Source of the DNA: Corynebacterium kroppenstedtii
GTDB taxonomy: Bacteria; Actinomycetota; Actinomycetes; Mycobacteriales; Mycobacteriaceae
Assembly (NCBI RefSeq): GCF_003243515.1
Contig: NZ_QFRA01000005.1
Span: forward strand, 47,463-111,462
Direction of reading: 5' to 3'
Length of the DNA stretch: 64,000 nucleotides
Shown here in pieces: positions 46,947 through 55,206 of this stretch. The notes under the pieces are model-generated. The model saw only the letters and a list, made by a program, of their open reading frames with translations, had not been told where the DNA came from and did not search any database. The translations under genes and the position numbers were made by a program. Within the stretch, counting starts at the first letter, position 1. Every line of letters starts with the position of its first letter.

Positions 46947-47681
46947 ACGGAGTCATAAACTGTCGCGTGGACAGCTAAGTCACCATCCGGCCGCTCATTA
47001 CCGACTCGAGCACAGTGACATCGAGCTCGGCGAGAACACGGCAGGACTATCCGGATGGAATACATCACCTGTGGACGGATTCATTGTCCGCCTCCAATCA
47101 CATGACACGTGATTACGCGTATGATGCGTATAATCAGACAGTTACGGCCTGGCCCCTCGATAGATGAAACCGCGCTGTCACTAGCTTGCTGTATCCGTTT
47201 TCTCGTAGGCCGACGCATACACAACGGCCTTCTTCCCCCAACCCACGCTGCTAGACTGAACCCTACGGCAGAGACAGAAAAATAACTAAATCAAAATAGA
47301 ATCTCGGGAACTGATCTGAATCCAACTTCGGGGTGCAGCAATAGGAAATAATGATTGACATTGCGGAAAGTATTAGGACGGTGAACACAGAACATATTTT
47401 CCGCTCGCCTGCGATGGGCGTGCGCAAAGGGACGAAGGCAAACCGATTGCGGCGCAGACACCGACAAAACGTGCGTTCCTCTTTAAACTACAAGACCGGA
47501 GTTGGTCAGCATCTCATGCTCGATATCCAGAGCCTTCTTTATATCCCGCCAAAAGAACCAGCTGAATGCCGTGTTGGACACCATGATTAATATATAACCA
47601 CCCGCAGGCAAAGACCACGACTAAAACAGCATCCGCGATATGGGGAAGAAGCGCGAAGACGGAGGAACGCTGTTCTTGGCG
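46947..47681. other. gene-poor gap at the start of the island
   Basis: 735 bases without a gene I can support; the only longer frame (47351-47590) has no ribosome site. It holds an inverted repeat AATCAC-N7-GTGATT (47096-47114) and a tandem GCGTATGAT/GCGTATAAT (47117-47134). Base composition becomes more AT-rich from here rightward. Confidence 0.4.
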
Positions 47682-48304
47682 CTATCTGCAACGCCGAAAA
47701 TCGTCTTCGGTTGCTGATTGCACCCCATATTTATGTAATTTTTTGATGGCTTCTTCCTTCATTTGATTCTCCGCCCACTTCCTGGCGGCATCACCAAGCA
47801 TATATATCATTAATAGATCCGCTAGGAAAAATGTGAAACCCAAGATTAGGACACTACGTGCCGTTTTGACCACCTCATGCGCTGAATATATTCCAGCAAG
47901 ACAGCTCAGAATGAGAACGTATAGAATGCAGATCAATTTGACGATATAAAATAGTGTTCCGGCCAATTCGACAGCGTCATATGGCAGCGCTGCATCATTA
48001 ACTTTTTTACCATTAGTGGTCCGTTTATTTTTCTGAGACGAATTCGATCAATTTTATTCGCTCCCTCCGTGGAATCCTTAATTATGAGGGAGGCTAGTAT
48101 GGCTACCGTAACCGTGATGAAAATAGGTAGAAAAGAGCCGTCGGTTAACTTATTAAATATTTCATATAAGGAATTTGCCAGGCGGTTCATCAACCACGAC
48201 CGTTCAGTCATCACTGGCTTTACCGAAACGAACGTTACTATCGCGTACAATACCGGTACGACAGTGACGAGAAAGATGGTGATAGTGTATATTTTTAAAG
48301 TCAT
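47682..48304 (-). pseudogene. four-helix membrane protein in two frames
   Basis: The first frame (48304 to 47933) has helices near residues 5-27 and 50-70. The second (47966 to 47682, with TTG as the only start and no ribosome site) has two more helices. They overlap by 34 bases. A one-base slip at a short A/T run near 47947-47950 would join them as NWPEHYF then YIVKLICILY. Either a frameshifted gene or two coupled genes. AT-rich and unlike the flanking core genes. No family recognised. Confidence 0.5.
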
Positions 48305-48618
48305 CCTTCCAGATTGTTCCTGGTTGTGCGGATGTCTCTGATCGCTTCTTATCTAGCATGGCGTTTGACTCCAGTGTGAGGTTGGTGGCAATGATTTAGA
48401 CAGGTCAATATTTACGGTAGGATACCGAGGATTAGACTTCGCCGTTATTGGGTTGGCCCTGCATGAAGCCGGGCAGGCATGGCGAACGGTATCCGCCACC
48501 TGGGGGTTATCAACAGGTTGCATCCCACTCGTTGCTTGCGATCGGAGCCAATATAAGCCTGTCGATGTCCTGTTGGTGTTCAGAGACTCTCGATATTCAT
48601 GTCAGAAAGTCAGTCGAG
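48305..48618. other. gap between two island membrane genes
   Basis: About 310 bases; only short frames and no strong repeat or RNA that I can see. Confidence 0.3.
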
Positions 48619-48993
48619 CTATCGATCTTTCCGTGGCGGCGCCTTGCGGAGCAATGCTTGCAGTGAAGGAAGGAGAATGAACGCCACTAGGACGCACCCT
48701 GCTTCGATAAACGCCGCAGATTGTGGCCATGAGGTGATCGCCGCGACGACCATCAGGATGGTCAAACCGATGACTATCACCCGATTCAGTTGCACTGCTG
48801 GGCGCGTTGACCGGATCTCTTCCGTGGTCCAGTCGCAGATGGTCGCAACAACCCCGGCGAGGACAGCGATTGAAACTCCTAGACGGACCGGGTGACCGGC
48901 CAGGTTGTCTATCATCCCATTCACGGCGGTGTCTGCGGTCGACAGACCATAGACGACGGCGACGGCTAAAATAAACCAGCGTTGCGAGATCAT
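48619..48993 (-). CDS. four-helix membrane protein of unknown function
   Basis: 124 residues. The ATG at 48993 has a strong GGAGGGG. Four hydrophobic helices (about 6-24, 38-55, 70-88, 92-112) and a basic tail (RKAPPRKDR). Small, isolated, in the island. Similar in size and shape to immunity proteins, but no sequence family seen. Confidence 0.6.
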   Translation of the reverse strand: MISQRWFILAVAVVYGLSTADTAVNGMIDNLAGHPVRLGVSIAVLAGVVATICDWTTEEIRSTRPAVQLNRVIVIGLTILMVVAAITSWPQSAAFIEAGCVLVAFILLPSLQALLRKAPPRKDR

Positions 48994-49167
48994 TACACAC
49001 CCCTCCGTGTATTCGGCCGGGGACAGTGGACAATGCTGCTAGGGGTACTGTCATCGACCGCGATACGGCCATAGTGCGCTGGACAATTTGGGTGTTCAAC
49101 GGCGGTGAGGTTCCTGAGAGGCCGGGCGTGGTGAGGTGCAGCTCAACGGCTGCGCCTCGTTTTCACG

Positions 49168-49186
49168 GTAGGTGAGCCTCACTGAT
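49168..49186. promoter_or_regulatory. candidate DtxR-type site
   Basis: TAGGTGAGCCTCACT keeps the AGGTNAGCCT core, with a perfect GTGAG-C-CTCAC palindrome at 49172-49182; about 13 of 19 positions of the corynebacterial iron box. A decayed efeO lies 3.4 kb away, so an iron-uptake locus may once have been here. Confidence 0.35.
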
Positions 49187-49205
49187 GCTGTTAAGAGTCG
49201 GACGG

Positions 49206-49830
49206 CTATAGCTTTCGCGACATCCTGAATACCAAGATCATCGCCAACCTGCTGGGTGCCGGACTGTTACTCCAGGCCGCCCGCCGGGCTAGCCACCCTG
49301 ACACCTCGGCATCGACGACCTGGCCGGAACCACCGTCTACCAGTGCACCAACACAGACGAGGTCGTCGATCTGCTGTCCGGCGGGCAGGGCGTGTTCGGC
49401 ATCGCCGTACCAGGCCTGGCCTGCGACCTGCAGGCGACGATCACCGACTTCCCCAGCCACCACCCCGAGCGTAACCACCAGCACGACTGCGACGCAGCCG
49501 GGGGAGTGATCGGTGACGAGCTGGCCACCCACCGCGCCCGCCGCACCTCCGCTGGCCGGAGCTCCGGTGGGATCGTCGGTGCCTGACCCGAACAACCGGC
49601 CGACGAACAGGCCACAGGCGGGGCGAGCGTCGCAGCCCGGCGGATACGTCGAGCGGCACCCACCTTCGTGTCCTGCGGGGCACGACTGGACCCGACCGAC
49701 GAGTTTCCGATTGGGTTGGCAGGCAGACGACGCCGGTGGGCACCGAACCTGGGAATGCGCTACCTGTGTGCAGCCATCGTCCACGCCACGCCAGGACAAT
49801 CGCTGCTGTAGACCAACAAGGGATCGGCTA
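49206..49830 (+). pseudogene. GC-rich remnant with zinc-ribbon-like part
   Basis: Coding-like pieces in different frames: GYSFRDILNTKIIANLLGAG (49204-49300), then GIDDLAGTTVYQCTNTDEVV through LACDLQATITDF to a stop at 49586. After that comes a piece with PPSCPAGHDWTR and a CATC pair, like a short zinc-ribbon protein (49660-49790). At least two frameshifts are needed. More GC-rich than its neighbours, so possibly a transferred piece. Confidence 0.4.
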
Positions 49831-49959
49831 GGGGAGGGGTTGTTGCTCAGGGGCATGAGCTTCAACAGCTTCAACGTTGTCTCTGGACCACCAGCCAGTG
49901 TCGGCGGTGGACGGCGCGGTTGGCAGGGGGATGGGTGGCCAACCTTCATATGCTGCCGC

Positions 49960-49980
49960 GGGACCCGCCCGGCGGGTCCC
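49960..49980. repeat. perfect 8-bp inverted repeat
   Basis: GGGACCCG (49960-49967) and CGGGTCCC (49973-49980) with a 5-base loop. No T-run on either strand, so a terminator role is uncertain. It sits at the right edge of the GC-rich remnant. Confidence 0.5.
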
Positions 49981-50103
49981 TTGCCTCCGAGACAGGCGGT
50001 ATCCGATGATGTGCCGGAGGGTGATCTAAAGGCGCCAATGCCTAGGACGCTTGATCGTTGATCTTCGACAGCTGTGAGAATCATTCTGTAAAAGGAATGA
50101 AAA

Positions 50104-50477
50104 CTATACGCTAGTGTCTCGATCCGCCCCTACAATCTTTCTATACCGAAAAACAACAGAAGTGGCGCCAATGACATAAACAAGCGCTATAGCAACACGG
50201 CCGAAGGCTGTCGGCTCAATGAATGCCAGGAGTATGGAGAATGCGGCCCCTAATGAAGCTCGCATTGATATCCTACGCACCACCCTACTTGATAATGAGA
50301 ACAACAAGGAAACCGCTCCAATAATGAAGGGGATCAACCAAATTGCAACATTGTCGCCGTCGAGCTCAGAGTGGTGACCGCGATAGCTCGACAGAAGCAC
50401 TGTTCCGCAATATAAGAGCGTCAGCCCCCCGTCGCGGCAAAGAAGAACTTACGATCTGAAATTGACTTGCGACTCAT
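50104..50477 (-). pseudogene. four-helix membrane protein, broken in a C-run
   Basis: The likely start is ATG at 50477 with GAGGGAG; it reads MSRKSISDRKFFFAATGG and stops. The remaining frame begins LTLLYCGTVLLSSYRGHHSE and has three or four membrane helices to 50104. A seventh base in the run of six (50425-50430) makes one continuous protein of about 124 residues. The GTG at 50400 could give a shorter product, but has no ribosome site. No family recognised. Confidence 0.6.
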
Positions 50478-50741
50478 TGGCTCCCTCGCTCGACAATTCG
50501 GTAATTATCGGCACTGTGTTGGCGCTGTTAGAAGGGGTCCTACTGCCGGTATCACCGCTGTGGCCCTGCTCGCGGTGTGCAACAGAGTGACGGAAAATAT
50601 GGGCAAAGATGCCGTTCGAGTGATCGCCCTGAAATTAGAATATCCTTGCTGGGGCGTTGTCTCGCCGTCGTGTGTGGGTAACCTCGGCACGCGGTTCCGA
50701 TAAGACACCTGGCATGTGCGGGTTGGGGCCATCCAACTAGT

Positions 50742-51041
50742 TTAGTGGTCGTGAAGAGGTTTTAGGCTTTTTCCTTGAAGGGAAGGGTCATCCGACATTC
50801 GCTTTATGAGCCCCATGCGTAGCCGATCCCACCACCATCGAGGATGATCGTGAACATAATAAAGGGACTCATTTGCTACTCCAGGTTCTGTATTTACGAT
50901 AAAAGTAATCGCTATATTACAGTGCGATCCGATCCATGCCCAAACGAATCCTTCACCGAGAGCGGCAAGGGCGGCATTGGTCGTGGCTAAAGCGAGGACC
51001 GCCTCCCAGCACCGTAGGCATTGATGCCACCGGCGTCGCAT
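50742..51041 (-). CDS. possible third gene of the bacteriocin-like operon
   Basis: 99 residues starting 15 bases after the stop of the two-helix gene. Basic start (MRRRWHQCLRCW), one hydrophobic segment (about 12-36), and a polar C-terminus with HPRWWWDRLRMGLIKRM. Position suggests co-transcription. Composition is unusual and no family is recognised; moderately likely to be real. Confidence 0.4.
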   Translation of the reverse strand: MRRRWHQCLRCWEAVLALATTNAALAALGEGFVWAWIGSHCNIAITFIVNTEPGVANESLYYVHDHPRWWWDRLRMGLIKRMSDDPSLQGKSLKPLHDH

Positions 51042-51056
51042 CCTGACCGGGAAGGG

Positions 51057-51247
51057 TCAACGCCGTGGCTGTTCCTGGGCGGATGATCGGTTCCTGGAGC
51101 TCAAGAACCGGTTGAGTAGCAGACATACCACGGTAACGACCAGGAAAACGCCACCCCCAACAGTACGGAGCTGTACCGGGCGGCTAACAGAAGGGAGAAA
51201 AACACTCCCATAAAGAACGGAACAAGGGCCTTGACGTCAATATTCAT
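51057..51247 (-). pseudogene. two-helix membrane protein beside the bacteriocin-like gene, frame slipped
   Basis: ATG at 51247 follows the stop of the upstream gene with no gap. The frame reads MNIDVKALVPFFMGVFF and would stop after 48 codons. Adding one G to the run of five (C-run 51154-51158 on the plus strand) turns it into a 63-residue protein with two helices (…GGGVFLVVTVVCLLLNRF) and a basic tail ending QPRR. The corrected form has the look of an immunity protein. Confidence 0.55.
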
Positions 51248-51850
51248 CTATATGCACCTCACCCCGCGTCGCTTTCCGTCCCAGCCGAAGTCAATGTGCA
51301 ACCGCGACTCGCACTTACCGTAGCTTGATATGGCCCACGATGCGGCGGTGATGATGGCACCGACCACGATGCACGCTGCTTGGCCGACTGCGGGAATTGC
51401 ACAGATGCCGGCACCAAGTGCGAACCCACCGCCGCTGATGATGAGATCCTGTTCACGAGGCGTGAACTTCAACCAAAATCCAGAAAGGCCATTCCGACCA
51501 CCACTGACGTATGGCTGCGGGGAATCGAAATCGGGAAGCGCCAGTTCCCCTCCCGAAGACAGGGTGAAGGCGACCATGCGGTGACCGTCTTCGGTGATAG
51601 GTCTCCGGGGTAGGTCGGAGTCGTTGAGCTCGGAATATGCCTCCCTGAGCTGTTCGGGAGTCAGTTCGCTCTGGTGAGGCTGCACTCGGTGGCTTCCGGA
51701 CGCGTTGGAACCGCTTGGTTGTACGGTTTTTCCGGAAGTGACACCGGAATCAGACTGCATGGGTTTGGCTTGGGCAACGACGGTTCCGCTCAATGGGATT
51801 GCCAGTGAGAGTGTGGCGGCTGCGAGCCGTCGGGTGAGTCGGGTGTTCAT
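51248..51850 (-). CDS. secreted bacteriocin-like precursor
   Basis: 200 residues from ATG at 51850. A Sec signal peptide (RRLAAATLSLAIPLSGTVVAQA, split after AQA) is followed by a polar, Ser/Gln-rich propeptide with an acidic helix (LTPEQLREAYSEL). The C-terminal 60 residues begin near SGGGFALGAGICAIPAVGQA. They are Gly/Ala-rich and hydrophobic, then AISSYGKCESRLHIDFGWDG and a final VRC. Four Cys could make two disulfides. Layout matches unmodified actinobacterial peptide toxins: leader, propeptide, hydrophobic core, Cys-bonded tail, small membrane gene next door. Function is inferred. Confidence 0.6.
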   Translation of the reverse strand: MNTRLTRRLAAATLSLAIPLSGTVVAQAKPMQSDSGVTSGKTVQPSGSNASGSHRVQPHQSELTPEQLREAYSELNDSDLPRRPITEDGHRMVAFTLSSGGELALPDFDSPQPYVSGGRNGLSGFWLKFTPREQDLIISGGGFALGAGICAIPAVGQAACIVVGAIITAASWAISSYGKCESRLHIDFGWDGKRRGVRCI

Positions 51851-52377
51851 TGGTGGTGATCTCTTCTGGGGGTCGGTGGTCTGTCGAGAACGAGCGGACG
51901 GTGGAACGACTGCCCGTGACACCCAACTGTAGATAAGGTCCACCAAAGTGGGCAAGAGTCGGACGTCTGTTAACCGATAGGCCTTCGGGTGTTGACGGGT
52001 GGGCTCTGCCGGCGGTGTTCTGAATAGCTGAGCCTGCGAGATCTACTCGTGTCCGGCTGCGAGTGGCACCGGGAAGCCCCGCGCATCATTGCAGTGCCAT
52101 AACGCAGAATATCGACACTTTGTTGGGGTTGGTCAGGAGGGGTGATGCTGTATCGAGGCGTCATGCCGGCGGTCGATTCGGCGAGGGTGTATCCGTGGTG
52201 GGTGCGTGGTTGGCGGGGGTGCGGTCGGTCGCCGGCCAAGACAAAGGACACCAGCTCTGGGGATGTGTCCGCAGAGCTGGTGTCCTGTAACTGCGGATAC
52301 TGTCCCCGCCATATGAACTAGATCGTACCGCTACTCCGAACGAAAGGCGAAGCAGGGTGTGGGCGTCTGTCGTGGGG
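51851..52377. other. gap before the bacteriocin-like gene
   Basis: About 530 bases without a supported gene. The promoter of the minus-strand operon should be near 51900-51960, where TTGCCC and TTATCT/TCTACA lie with 14-17 bases between. Short frames at 52063-52290 show no known domain. Contains the long inverted repeat listed next. Confidence 0.35.
52245..52286. repeat. perfect 15-bp inverted repeat
   Basis: AGGACACCAGCTCTG (52245-52259) and CAGAGCTGGTGTCCT (52272-52286) pair perfectly across a 12-base loop that itself contains TGTCC. GGACAGTATCCGCAG-like sequence follows on the minus strand. It could be the end of a lost insertion sequence, a recombination site or a strong hairpin in an RNA. 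Confidence 0.7.
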
Positions 52378-52585
52378 CTACCGGGCTTCGTCGGTGGCGG
52401 TTGTGAGTTTTGTGCGTGCTGGTAAGACACGCCCAGTAGCGTTCCGATGTCCCTGACGGTCAGGCCCTGGAGGGTGTAGAATGCGTGCTGCGCTGCGCAT
52501 TGCCCGGGTGGCTTCGGTCCGGGCAATGCGGGAGGTGGCGACGAGTTCCCGGGCTCGGGCGACGGTCAGCTTGGTGTTGTCGAGG
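52378..52585 (-). pseudogene. remnant of a helix-turn-helix (antitoxin-like) protein
   Basis: Three frames in turn give LTVARARELVATSRIARTEA, then AFYTLQGLTVRDIGTLLGVS, then KLTTATDEAR and a TAG at 52378-52380. The GLTVRDIGTLLGVSYQ part is a clear helix-turn-helix of the kind seen at the C-end of HicB-like antitoxins. Two one-base slips are needed. Directly joined to the efeO remnant upstream. Confidence 0.5.
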
Positions 52586-53065
52586 TCGCCCGTTTCTTTG
52601 GTGTCGAAGGATTCCGCAGTTGGTTCGATTCGCTCCTAGTTCGCGCGGGCGAGCGGGAACAGCTACTTGACTATGTCAGTATCCCCGCCGGTGTAGGCCT
52701 CGGTAAAAGCTTGCGTCCTGGTGAGCAGCCGTCCGATTTGATCCTCCACATACGCGGTGTAGTTCGTGATCGTCCGATCTTCTCTTCTTTTTCGTCGTCA
52801 GTCTGTGTGGCTTCTCTGCCCTTCGTAACTGTGAAATCCGCGAGTCCGACGAAATCACCCATCATGTTCGGCTTGCACGCTGTGTGGTACGGCCCCTGCT
52901 CTAACGCGGTAGTTAAGTTTGCGGTTGTCCCAGGGCCAATATTTTCTTGCTCCGATTGAGTCTGAAGTTTGTTTTCGGCCCCCACGTCAAGATAGCACCA
53001 CATGATAGGGGCACGAGTGCTGTCAGTCCGATACCTAATCGTAGTTTGGGATAGACATCTTGCCG
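52586..53065 (-). pseudogene. efeO: decayed efeO (iron-uptake lipoprotein)
   Basis: Pieces in three frames match EfeO in order. A lipoprotein signal ends in LSCGA (near 53010). The cupredoxin part has ENIGPGTTANLTTALEQGPY, a CKPNMMGDF copper/iron-site motif and a FTVTKG strand (52990-52810). A peptidase-M75-like part has YTAYVEDQIGRLLTRTQAFT, then in-frame stops at LFPLARAN, then ERIEPTAESF (52780-52600). At least two frameshifts and two nonsense changes. The C-terminal two thirds of the protein and EfeB/EfeU are missing. The EfeO assignment comes from motif recognition. Confidence 0.65.
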
Positions 53066-53280
53066 AGCAGCTTTTTAAGGTAGTTGAAAAGGATTCCTAC
53101 TATAAGGGTTGCCTCAAAGCCTCCTCATAGGGCAAGCAGGAGACTCGCAATAAGCATGACGTTCCTTTTCTGTCTGTGCACGACTAATGTACCCGGACAA
53201 AGTAGGCCGAACGATGCGTACAGAATGAGGAGGGAGCTAAGTACCCCCACACCCCCACGCGCCATCCCCCGCAGTTCTCG

Positions 53281-54213
53281 CTAAGGGCGAGTAAAGCGCT
53301 CACGACGCCCCTGGCGGTGAAGCTTCAACCAAGAGGCAAAACTTTTGGGATCTTTTCGCTGGACAAGGAAGAACCAGGCGAAACGCGCATATTCCTGAGG
53401 TATGAGTTTCCTCATCCCCGGCTGACTCATCAGATAACCACGGTTGCGGTACGTGAAATACCGCTTGGTTTCGTTATCGGGATACTGCGTGTGCATTTTC
53501 CCGAAGAAAATGGGCTTGAACTCACCCGCCCCCGTCGGGTGCAGGTAGGCAGCCTCCAGTGTCGTCCCATAAGGGAGGCCCGATCGGTTGAGCCGACGGT
53601 TGTATTCAACCTCGTCACCACGAATAAAAAGCCGAAGGTCGGGTACTCCTAGCTGGTCGATAGCATTCGCGCTGAACAACGCGCCATTAAACAGCGATGC
53701 GATGCCGGGGATGAATGTGCCGTTCTCGGTCCCCTCCAGTTCGCTTCTCTTCCGTTTCCATTCGACAGTGCCGGGCAGGCGAACCGGAAACGCCAGCTGG
53801 TCGGGATTCTCAATCCCGGCAACCACGGGGCTAACTTCCTCAAGCCCGTGCTTTTCCGCAACGCGCATTAATGTGGCCAGGACCTCGGTGTTTTCCGGCC
53901 TGCCATCGTCATCGGCGCAGAAGATGGCGCCGGCACCGAGAGCGAGTGCGGTTAAGAACCCATAGGCGAAACCACCGGCTCCGCCAAGGTTGTGCTGCGA
54001 GGGAAGGTAGACGGGCGCGGGCGAGGTCGGACTGTCGGCGCAGACGCTCTCCACGAGGTCTTTGACCTCGGGCTCATTGCCGTTATCCACCACGACAACC
54101 CACTCCGGTGCCAGGGTTTGGCTTGCGACAATGTGCAGCGAGTTGGCCAGGAGGTCACGGCGTTTATGCGTCACGATGACAGCGGCAATGCGGTCCGACG
54201 AAGAAAGAGACAT
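53281..54213 (-). CDS. glfT1: galactofuranosyltransferase GlfT1
   Basis: 310 residues from ATG at 54213. A GT-A fold with AAVIVTHKRRDLLANSLHIV, NLGGAGGFAYGF, the FCADDDGRPE Asp motif and FIRGDEVEY near 225. GlfT1 adds the first galactofuranose units to the rhamnosyl linker of arabinogalactan. Position next to wzt and wzm matches Rv3782-Rv3781-Rv3783 of M. tuberculosis as I recall it. Last of three genes on this strand; wzt starts about 920 bases upstream. Confidence 0.92.
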   Translation of the reverse strand: MSLSSSDRIAAVIVTHKRRDLLANSLHIVASQTLAPEWVVVVDNGNEPEVKDLVESVCADSPTSPAPVYLPSQHNLGGAGGFAYGFLTALALGAGAIFCADDDGRPENTEVLATLMRVAEKHGLEEVSPVVAGIENPDQLAFPVRLPGTVEWKRKRSELEGTENGTFIPGIASLFNGALFSANAIDQLGVPDLRLFIRGDEVEYNRRLNRSGLPYGTTLEAAYLHPTGAGEFKPIFFGKMHTQYPDNETKRYFTYRNRGYLMSQPGMRKLIPQEYARFAWFFLVQRKDPKSFASWLKLHRQGRRERFTRP

Positions 54214-54279
54214 GCGGTTAGTATCGCACATACCTGCGCATGCAAGGACAGGCTGCACAATAACCTGCGAAATAACCCC

Positions 54280-55131
54280 CTAAAAGCCTGCAGAACGGGG
54301 CGTATCCGTGCTGGACGCCGGAACGCTGCTGTTCTTCTGCGAGTGTTCAATCGCTATATCACGCATCACGTGACGCACCTGTTCAGCGGCTTCGGGCCCT
54401 TCGTATTGTTCGACGATATCGTCCACTTGCCCAGCCTGGCGTATCTCCCCGTGATCCACCCACAACGCGGACGTACACAATTGCGCCAAGAATTCGTCCG
54501 AGTGCGAGGTGAACACCAAAATTCCGGAGCGCTCCACCATTTCGCGGAGCCGGTCACGCGCTTTCGCCATGAACGCAGCGTCAACAGCGCCGATGCCCTC
54601 GTCGAGAAGAAGAATCTCTGGCTCGATGGACGTCACAACCCCCAGCGCGAGGCGGACCCGCATACCGGTGGAATAGGTGCGCAGCGGCATGTCGAGGTAG
54701 TCGCCCAGCTCGGTGAACTCGGCGATCTCATCCATCTTGGCCTGCATTTTCTTGCGCGTCTGCCCCAGGAACAGGCCGCGGATAATGATGTTTTCGTAGC
54801 CGGAGATCTCGGGGTCCATACCGACGCCCAGGTCAAAAACAGGGGCCACGCGCCCGCGAACTTCAGCTGACCCGCGGGTGGGTTCGTAGATCCCCGACAG
54901 CAGGCGCAGCAGCGTGGATTTACCAGCACCATTATGGCCGACGAGCCCCACCCGGTCGCCATCCTGAAGGTGGAGGTTGACGTTCTTCAGCGCTTCCACA
55001 ACGACGACGTTGTCGGCGTTCCGGCCGATGGCCCCGCCGGCAGCTCCGAGGAACGCTTTCTTCAGCGAGCGTGATTTGGCGTCGAAAATGGGGAAATCGA
55101 CGCACGCATTGTAGGTATCAATACTGACCAT
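54280..55131 (-). CDS. wzt: Wzt-type ATPase of the galactan exporter
   Basis: 283 residues from ATG at 55131 (a longer form to 55155 is possible). Walker A GHNGAGKST, signature YSTGMRVRL, Walker B EILLLDEGIGAVDAAF, and H-loop SHS. Pairs with Wzm to move the lipid-linked galactan across the membrane. No C-terminal carbohydrate-binding domain, so probably substrate-length independent. Confidence 0.93.
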   Translation of the reverse strand: MVSIDTYNACVDFPIFDAKSRSLKKAFLGAAGGAIGRNADNVVVVEALKNVNLHLQDGDRVGLVGHNGAGKSTLLRLLSGIYEPTRGSAEVRGRVAPVFDLGVGMDPEISGYENIIIRGLFLGQTRKKMQAKMDEIAEFTELGDYLDMPLRTYSTGMRVRLALGVVTSIEPEILLLDEGIGAVDAAFMAKARDRLREMVERSGILVFTSHSDEFLAQLCTSALWVDHGEIRQAGQVDDIVEQYEGPEAAEQVRHVMRDIAIEHSQKNSSVPASSTDTPRSAGF

Positions 55132-55206
55132 GATTGTGGCTTCTCCTGTCCCCATGATCCGTTGTGTGTACCGCGGAGGCGGCTATGCGTGTATCTGACA
55201 TCGCGT

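Noticed and set aside
47351..47590. 79-codon frame
   Set aside because: No ribosome site, no domain, Arg-rich composition as in chance frames.
49206..50084. 292-codon minus-strand frame
   Set aside because: Gly/Arg/Pro-rich with no motif; coding-like pieces lie on the plus strand.
50467..50703. 78-codon plus-strand frame
   Set aside because: Overlaps the start of the better-supported minus-strand gene and has no known motif.
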